DNA from: Oligoflexia bacterium
GTDB taxonomy: Bacteria > Bdellovibrionota > Bacteriovoracia > Bacteriovoracales > Bacteriovoracaceae
Length of the DNA: 64,000 bases
Assembly (NCBI GenBank): GCA_015232355.1
Contig: JADFZW010000018.1
Location: 48,395-112,394, forward strand
Direction: 5' to 3'
Positions 59,768-64,000 of the stretch are shown here, in pieces. Every line of letters starts with the position of its first letter. The first letter of the stretch is position 1. The notes under the pieces are model-generated. The model made no database searches. It was given only the letters and a program-made list of their open reading frames with translations, and was not told the DNA's origin. The position numbers and the translations under genes are program-made.

Positions 59768-61570
59768 ATGATAAAATTAACTCTATTATTTACAAAAACA
59801 GCAACAATAATAATTCTTACAATTTGGATGCTTGTTTTTCCACTAAAATCTCATTCAACTACATCAATATCTTCATCATCTTCCATTGAAATAATCTCTA
59901 CTCTAGTTAAAGATCAATGTGAAAGATTAAATAATCAAGAAGATAAATTAAAAACTTTACATAGCATCTTTATTGATGATTACAGATTAAGATTATTAAA
60001 TAATCTTTACTCAAAAACATCAGATTTAAAATCATTCGCTAAACAAATTGAGAATATAAATATAACCTTAAAAAGTTGTGACATGGGTACAATAGTTATA
60101 CCTAATACATCTAAAAATTCTATTGAAATCACCTATATCCCATCTGCAAAGGAATTATTTTTGCTAGACAAAGAAAAGGCATTAGATGAAATTAATACTT
60201 TATTTTCAAAATTAAAGTATTTAAAAATCACAAGTGACAGCAGAAGAAACACGGTGGAACTTGAGTTAAATGAATGTATTGATAAGATCAATAAAAATAT
60301 TGCCAAATATGATTTACTCGAACTTATTAAAAAAAACAATGATCCAACATTAAATGAAATAAATCAGTTGGCACCATTAAAACTTAATATTAAATCTCTT
60401 CAATTAAAAGAAGGAGAGCTGAGTGTTAATAAACTTAAAAATTCTCAATCATTAGAATTAATAAAAGAGGAAATAATTAGTTTTTTTGACCAATTAATTG
60501 ATTTCAAACAATCACCTTCATACAAATTATCGCTCTCATTACAAACTAAATTTGAATCCTTCAAAAAACATTATCCTGAATATTTTGATACTCTTCTCTT
60601 TTTTCTTGGGTCATCACAATTAATAAATGTAGTAAATGAGGTTAATGAAGTTAATGAAGTTAACGAAGAAATAAAATTAGTTGATTTAAATAATATCAAT
60701 AGTAATAAAATATTTTTAAAAAATTCTCTAGAGAGATTAGATACACTCTTCAGAGAATCTGAAAAATTGCTTACAAAATATTTAAAAAATAATCCAAGCA
60801 GCACACGCCAAGAATTTATCTTTGATCGTTTTATGAATCAATTAGATAGTAATAAAGGTTCATCCTCTTTAACAAAAGAAGAATCTTCCGCTATATCACT
60901 CTTTGTTTTAGACGAAGGTTGTAAAACTATCAATTTACAATTACAAATAAACCCTCTCCCTGTTGAATCAATAAAAAATTTCCAAGGTATATCTAAATTA
61001 CTTTTAGACAAATTTTTCTCTTCTAAAGGAAAACCTACGCTCTCTAAAACATTAGAGCAAGTTGAAACAGATGCCAACCATTCAAAGAAAGTTTTTAGCA
61101 AATTAATTCATGCTGACGATAAAGTAAATTACAATGTAAAAGATATCGCCAATCACTTTGTTTCCGCAGTAAATAAAATTAAAAAGAGTGAGGATATCTT
61201 CTATCATGGAGTTCCTGATACTTCTATCTTTAATAAAAAACTACATGTTGGACAAGTAATAGCAACAAACAATTACTTATCTACTTCCTATGAACCAGGT
61301 ATTGCGCTTGGTTTTGCAAGAGAGAGCAAAAAGGTTTTACGAATAAAGGCCAAAAGTGCAAAAAATATTAGCAACTTTTCAGATACTAACGAAGAAGAGC
61401 GTTTACTGACACCAAAAACAAAAATAAAAATTACAAAAATAATTACCACTACTAGAAATATGTTTATCCCTGGATCTTCTAAGCTCTCTGGCTCTAGTGC
61501 TGATATTAAAGATGATGATGTTGATAATGTCTGGGGACCATTAACAATTATATTTGCTGAGGAAGTTTGA
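59768..61570 (+). CDS. Secreted ADP-ribosyltransferase-like toxin
   Basis: A 600-residue exported protein (signal at about residues 8-30). Residues 35-440 are a long helical region with no recognised domain, including a VNE tandem repeat at about 290 coded by 9-bp units. The last 130 residues look like an ADP-ribosyltransferase exoenzyme: 'SEDIFYHGVPDTSIFNKKLH' (about 477), 'ATNNYLSTSYEPGIALGFAR' (STS at about 504) and 'DTNEEERLLTPKTKIKITKI' (ExE-type Glu pair at about 542). In the arginine-specific group the first residue is Arg; here His stands there, as in the diphtheria-toxin type, while the STS motif is kept. The Fic gene follows 1 bp after the stop. Confidence 0.78.
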   Translation: MIKLTLLFTKTATIIILTIWMLVFPLKSHSTTSISSSSSIEIISTLVKDQCERLNNQEDKLKTLHSIFIDDYRLRLLNNLYSKTSDLKSFAKQIENINITLKSCDMGTIVIPNTSKNSIEITYIPSAKELFLLDKEKALDEINTLFSKLKYLKITSDSRRNTVELELNECIDKINKNIAKYDLLELIKKNNDPTLNEINQLAPLKLNIKSLQLKEGELSVNKLKNSQSLELIKEEIISFFDQLIDFKQSPSYKLSLSLQTKFESFKKHYPEYFDTLLFFLGSSQLINVVNEVNEVNEVNEEIKLVDLNNINSNKIFLKNSLERLDTLFRESEKLLTKYLKNNPSSTRQEFIFDRFMNQLDSNKGSSSLTKEESSAISLFVLDEGCKTINLQLQINPLPVESIKNFQGISKLLLDKFFSSKGKPTLSKTLEQVETDANHSKKVFSKLIHADDKVNYNVKDIANHFVSAVNKIKKSEDIFYHGVPDTSIFNKKLHVGQVIATNNYLSTSYEPGIALGFARESKKVLRIKAKSAKNISNFSDTNEEERLLTPKTKIKITKIITTTRNMFIPGSSKLSGSSADIKDDDVDNVWGPLTIIFAEEV

Positions 61571-61571
61571 T

Positions 61572-62651
61572 ATGTTTAAATTAAAATTATTAATTATAAT
61601 ATTAACACTAGCAATAACTACTTCTGCCAATATTAGTTTTGGATGTACTAAGGAATTATCGCAATTTCCATTTGAGTGTGAGATTCAAGATCGCTATAAA
61701 GCATTAACCGATAATTTTAAAAAGAATTGGAATGTTAATATCAATGATATCTATATTTATAAAACTGCCAGATTCATTGACCAAAATTCTTTGGCGAAAG
61801 CAATTAAAAATAAGACTGCTCCTGAAAATATTTATAAACCAGCACCAACCACATGGGACTATTGGATAAAGGGAGAAAAGACTAGCGAAGAAATTCTAAA
61901 GGATACTTATATTAATAACTCCAGTGAGGATAAGAAAGCAATGGTCTCTTGTCGATTAACATTAAACCATCTTAAAAAATTACATCTCTCTACCATCACT
62001 AATGAGTTAATTGGTCCATTCACATCACTAATGTCAAACATTATACCTATTGAAAATACTATTCTACTAGGACCTGGGAATATTCGTCATTCTACTTTTA
62101 ATTTTAGGCCATTTTTTACATTCTCTTGTAGTGAAAAAGTTAGTAAAAAAATTATTCCCTACTTTGATATCAAAGATAAAAATGGTGAATTGATTGCAGA
62201 ACTAACATATAAAAAATGTGCTGATGGTGAAAGCATCGAAGGATCCGTATACTATTCTAAAAGCGTAAAAGTTCCAGAAAGGATTAATGAATTTATAGAA
62301 AGCTTTAATAACAAAATACCATCCTATTTTGCAAAAGAGTGTACTAATATTTCACCCTATGAATTCGCTGCTAATATTCAAAGATGGTATGTTTCAATTC
62401 ATCCTTTTAGAGAGGGGAATGGACGCTTATCTAGATTTATGCAAGATATGATTTCAAGAGTATTTAATCTTCCATTTGTTCCCGCAGGATATTTACAAAA
62501 TGATCTATTAATTTCAAATAGTGAATATCAAGCAAAGACTAAAGAGACAGTTACCATGATGATTGAAAAATTAGAGAGTTGTTATAATAACTATCAAAAA
62601 AATAATGGTGATAAAAAATCAATTGATTTTGAATGTCGTATTATTGAATAA
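61572..62651 (+). CDS. Secreted Fic-domain protein
   Basis: The start at 61572 is chosen for its ribosome site (GAGGAAG) overlapping the end of the toxin gene; it yields a clean signal peptide ('MFKLKLLIIILTLAITTSAN'). Of 359 residues, the last 130 form a Fic fold with the full catalytic motif 'HPFREGNGRLSRFMQD' (His at about 277), preceded by 'ISPYEFAANIQRWYVSI'. Fic enzymes transfer AMP or other phosphate-containing groups to target hydroxyls, often on host GTPases. Six Cys in the N-terminal part suggest disulfides outside the cell. No obvious inhibitory (S/T)xxxE(G/N) helix was found. It is translationally linked to the ADP-ribosyltransferase-like gene. Confidence 0.9.
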   Translation: MFKLKLLIIILTLAITTSANISFGCTKELSQFPFECEIQDRYKALTDNFKKNWNVNINDIYIYKTARFIDQNSLAKAIKNKTAPENIYKPAPTTWDYWIKGEKTSEEILKDTYINNSSEDKKAMVSCRLTLNHLKKLHLSTITNELIGPFTSLMSNIIPIENTILLGPGNIRHSTFNFRPFFTFSCSEKVSKKIIPYFDIKDKNGELIAELTYKKCADGESIEGSVYYSKSVKVPERINEFIESFNNKIPSYFAKECTNISPYEFAANIQRWYVSIHPFREGNGRLSRFMQDMISRVFNLPFVPAGYLQNDLLISNSEYQAKTKETVTMMIEKLESCYNNYQKNNGDKKSIDFECRIIE

Positions 62652-62987
62652 CTTTTTAAAATAATTGAATCTATCAGATACACTTTAATAGGAGGTAGAG
62701 TGTAAGAAGAATAAAGCATGATTTCGATTAATTCAGCAAGTACTACTTAGAGATAAAAACTACGCAAACTTCCTATAATGATTATTGTACTAATCGCCTT
62801 CGGCGAGGATCCACTCCGTAAATTTATATAAATAAAGATTTTAAATAATTTTATTGAAATACTTTACTTATCAACAAACACAATAATGGGAAATTTAATT
62901 CACTTCTACTGTTTCATTGCAACTCATGATCAAATAAAAGAATGATTCTATATACTCAAGTAATATTGTTATCTAAGGTAAATCAGT
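62652..62987. other. Gap of 336 bp: no gene seen
   Basis: AT-rich DNA between the Fic and recombinase genes. A GGAGGT at 62692 is followed by no usable frame, and a short GC-rich dyad (TCGCCTTCGGCGA, 62795-62807) is not followed by a T run. No RNA gene seen. Confidence 0.5.
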
Positions 62988-63842
62988 ATGGGGATATTTG
63001 GTGATAAATTTGTAGTAGAACTTGAATTAAAAGGTTTTAGTAATTGTACAAAAGTTGCTTATATTAGTGCGATGAAAGGGTTTGTAAAGTTTCATAATAA
63101 ATCACCAAATAAATTGGGAATTGATGAGATTAAAAAATATCAGCACTTTTTAATTAAAACAAAAAAATTCAGTCCTAAAACAGTCAATCAACATACATCT
63201 GCAATTCTGTTTTTTTATCGTAGTGTAATGAAAAGGTATTTTCCTGTAGGAATGATTCCAAGAATGAAATGTCAAAAAAAAATTCCAATAGTGCCAACTG
63301 CAGATGACATCGAAAAAATGTTGAATGTATGGATGAAAATAAAGTATAGAGCAATTTTTATGACATTGTATTCTACTGGAATGAGAGTCAGTGAGGTTAC
63401 TAATTTAAAACCATCCGATATTGATAGTAAAAGAATGATCATAAGTGTGAGAAATGGCAAAGGAGGAAAAGATCGGCAAACGATTCTTTCACCATTTTTA
63501 TTAGAACTACTAAGAAAATATTGGGTTTCTAATAAAGAGGATAAGTCTATTTGGTTATTTCCCAACAAAAAAAATAAAAACAAAAAAATAAGTACCAGGG
63601 CCGTATATAACTTAATAAAAAAAATTGCAAGGTTGGCCAAAATAAATAAAGACATTTCTCCACATTCGCTTCGACATGGATTCGCAGTTCATTTATTGGA
63701 GGGTGGAACAAATATTAGATATATTCAATCACTTTTAGGGCATAAAGAAATAAAATCCACTACTATTTACACATACATTGCTAATGTAGGTGCGATGAAA
63801 GTAAAAAGTCCCATTGATGTTATTTTAGAAAAAACTGCTTAA
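62988..63842 (+). CDS. Tyrosine recombinase / integrase
   Basis: A 284-residue site-specific recombinase with an N-terminal SAM-like domain ('ELELKGFSNCTKVAYISAMK', 'KTVNQHTSAILFFYRSVMKR') and an intact catalytic domain: Arg in 'LYSTGMRVSEVTNLKPSDID', Lys in 'VRNGKGGKDRQTILS', 'ISPHSLRHGFAVHLLEGGTN' (HxLRH), and 'IQSLLGHKEIKSTTIYTYIA' (GH and Tyr). Sequence style is close to the XerD and integron-integrase group, but the extra helix of true IntI was not identified. A 22-bp inverted repeat lies 75 bp after its stop. Confidence 0.9.
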   Translation: MGIFGDKFVVELELKGFSNCTKVAYISAMKGFVKFHNKSPNKLGIDEIKKYQHFLIKTKKFSPKTVNQHTSAILFFYRSVMKRYFPVGMIPRMKCQKKIPIVPTADDIEKMLNVWMKIKYRAIFMTLYSTGMRVSEVTNLKPSDIDSKRMIISVRNGKGGKDRQTILSPFLLELLRKYWVSNKEDKSIWLFPNKKNKNKKISTRAVYNLIKKIARLAKINKDISPHSLRHGFAVHLLEGGTNIRYIQSLLGHKEIKSTTIYTYIANVGAMKVKSPIDVILEKTA

Positions 63843-63917
63843 ATAAAAACATATTTATCAAAATCATGATATTGCAAAAAACAATAATCACAGAGGAGAA
63901 TTTGGTAAATAATGTAT

Positions 63918-63997
63918 AGTTTTCTATTTGGTAGTGCCGCCACCAAAAATTATTGATTGCCATACTTTCTTACATCGGCACTACTGAATAGAAAACT
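63918..63997. repeat. 22-bp imperfect inverted repeat after the recombinase gene
   Basis: AGTTTTCTATTTGGTAGTGC (63918 on) pairs with the segment at 63976-63997 over 22 bases, broken only by a 2-base mismatch, around a 36-base spacer. It could be a recombination site, a folded single-strand site, or the terminus of an element that continues beyond the window. Confidence 0.75.
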
Positions 63998-64000
63998 TTT

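Noticed and set aside
30394..64000. Right attachment site of the ssrA island
   Set aside because: No second copy of the tmRNA 3' end was noticed to the right of ssrA within the window, so the island's right border is left open.

Overview
This AT-rich window (very low GC by eye) comes from a Gram-negative bacterium. It has many Sec signal peptides, a lipoprotein, a chemoreceptor, FliG/FliM-type domains and a proteobacterial-type tmRNA. Several secreted proteins carry eukaryote-directed domains (RhoGEF, ADP-ribosyltransferase, Fic, JAMM-like), so a host-associated or predatory life is likely. My best guess is a Bdellovibrionota/Oligoflexia-like lineage; that is inference only.

Left part (1-29.8 kb). 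A sensory operon (chemoreceptor, family-5 binding protein, PAS protein running off the edge) comes first. A DMT transporter with a long His-rich tail faces an ethanolamine operon (eat-eutB-eutC-eutL). A cobalamin operon follows on the minus strand (cbiK, cbiD, a cbiC-E-T triple fusion, cbiL, a cbiG-H fusion, cbiF, a SUMT-CobO fusion, cobB/cbiA). It makes the corrin ring by the anaerobic route and ends in adenosylation, which would supply the cofactor of EutBC. Between these loci lie an RGG-rich RHH protein, an OPT transporter, a secreted RhoGEF-domain protein, a 210-bp MITE-like element and an AAA/DUF4143 ATPase. In-frame and intergenic short tandem repeats are unusually common.

Centre (29.9-39.9 kb). 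The tmRNA gene at 29994-30393 is followed at once by the C-terminal remnant of a tyrosine integrase cut off by an insertion sequence. This is the signature of a genomic island integrated in ssrA. Further right are a second tyrosine recombinase, a cysteine-rich Sel1/HCP-like repeat protein and several decayed genes. The most striking module is at 36.2-38.9 kb: a KfrA-like DNA-binding domain fused to a FliG middle domain, overlapping by 4 bp with a minimal FliM core, and divergent from a MerR regulator whose C-terminal half also looks FliM-like. DNA-binding proteins joined to flagellar switch domains appear to form a regulatory system I do not know to be described.

Right part (39.9-64 kb). Accessory genes dominate: an S41 peptidase lipoprotein, a 1310-residue protein with three HExxH sites, unusual fusions (CYTH-methyltransferase-TPR, methyltransferase-GNAT), secreted peptidase-like and beta-lactamase-like proteins, and a short operon (unknown, phosphatase, VOC) whose 5' end abuts an IS1-family element. 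A second, inverted copy of the MITE-like element follows, then an operon of a secreted ADP-ribosyltransferase-like protein and a secreted Fic protein. The window closes with a third tyrosine recombinase and a 22-bp inverted repeat.
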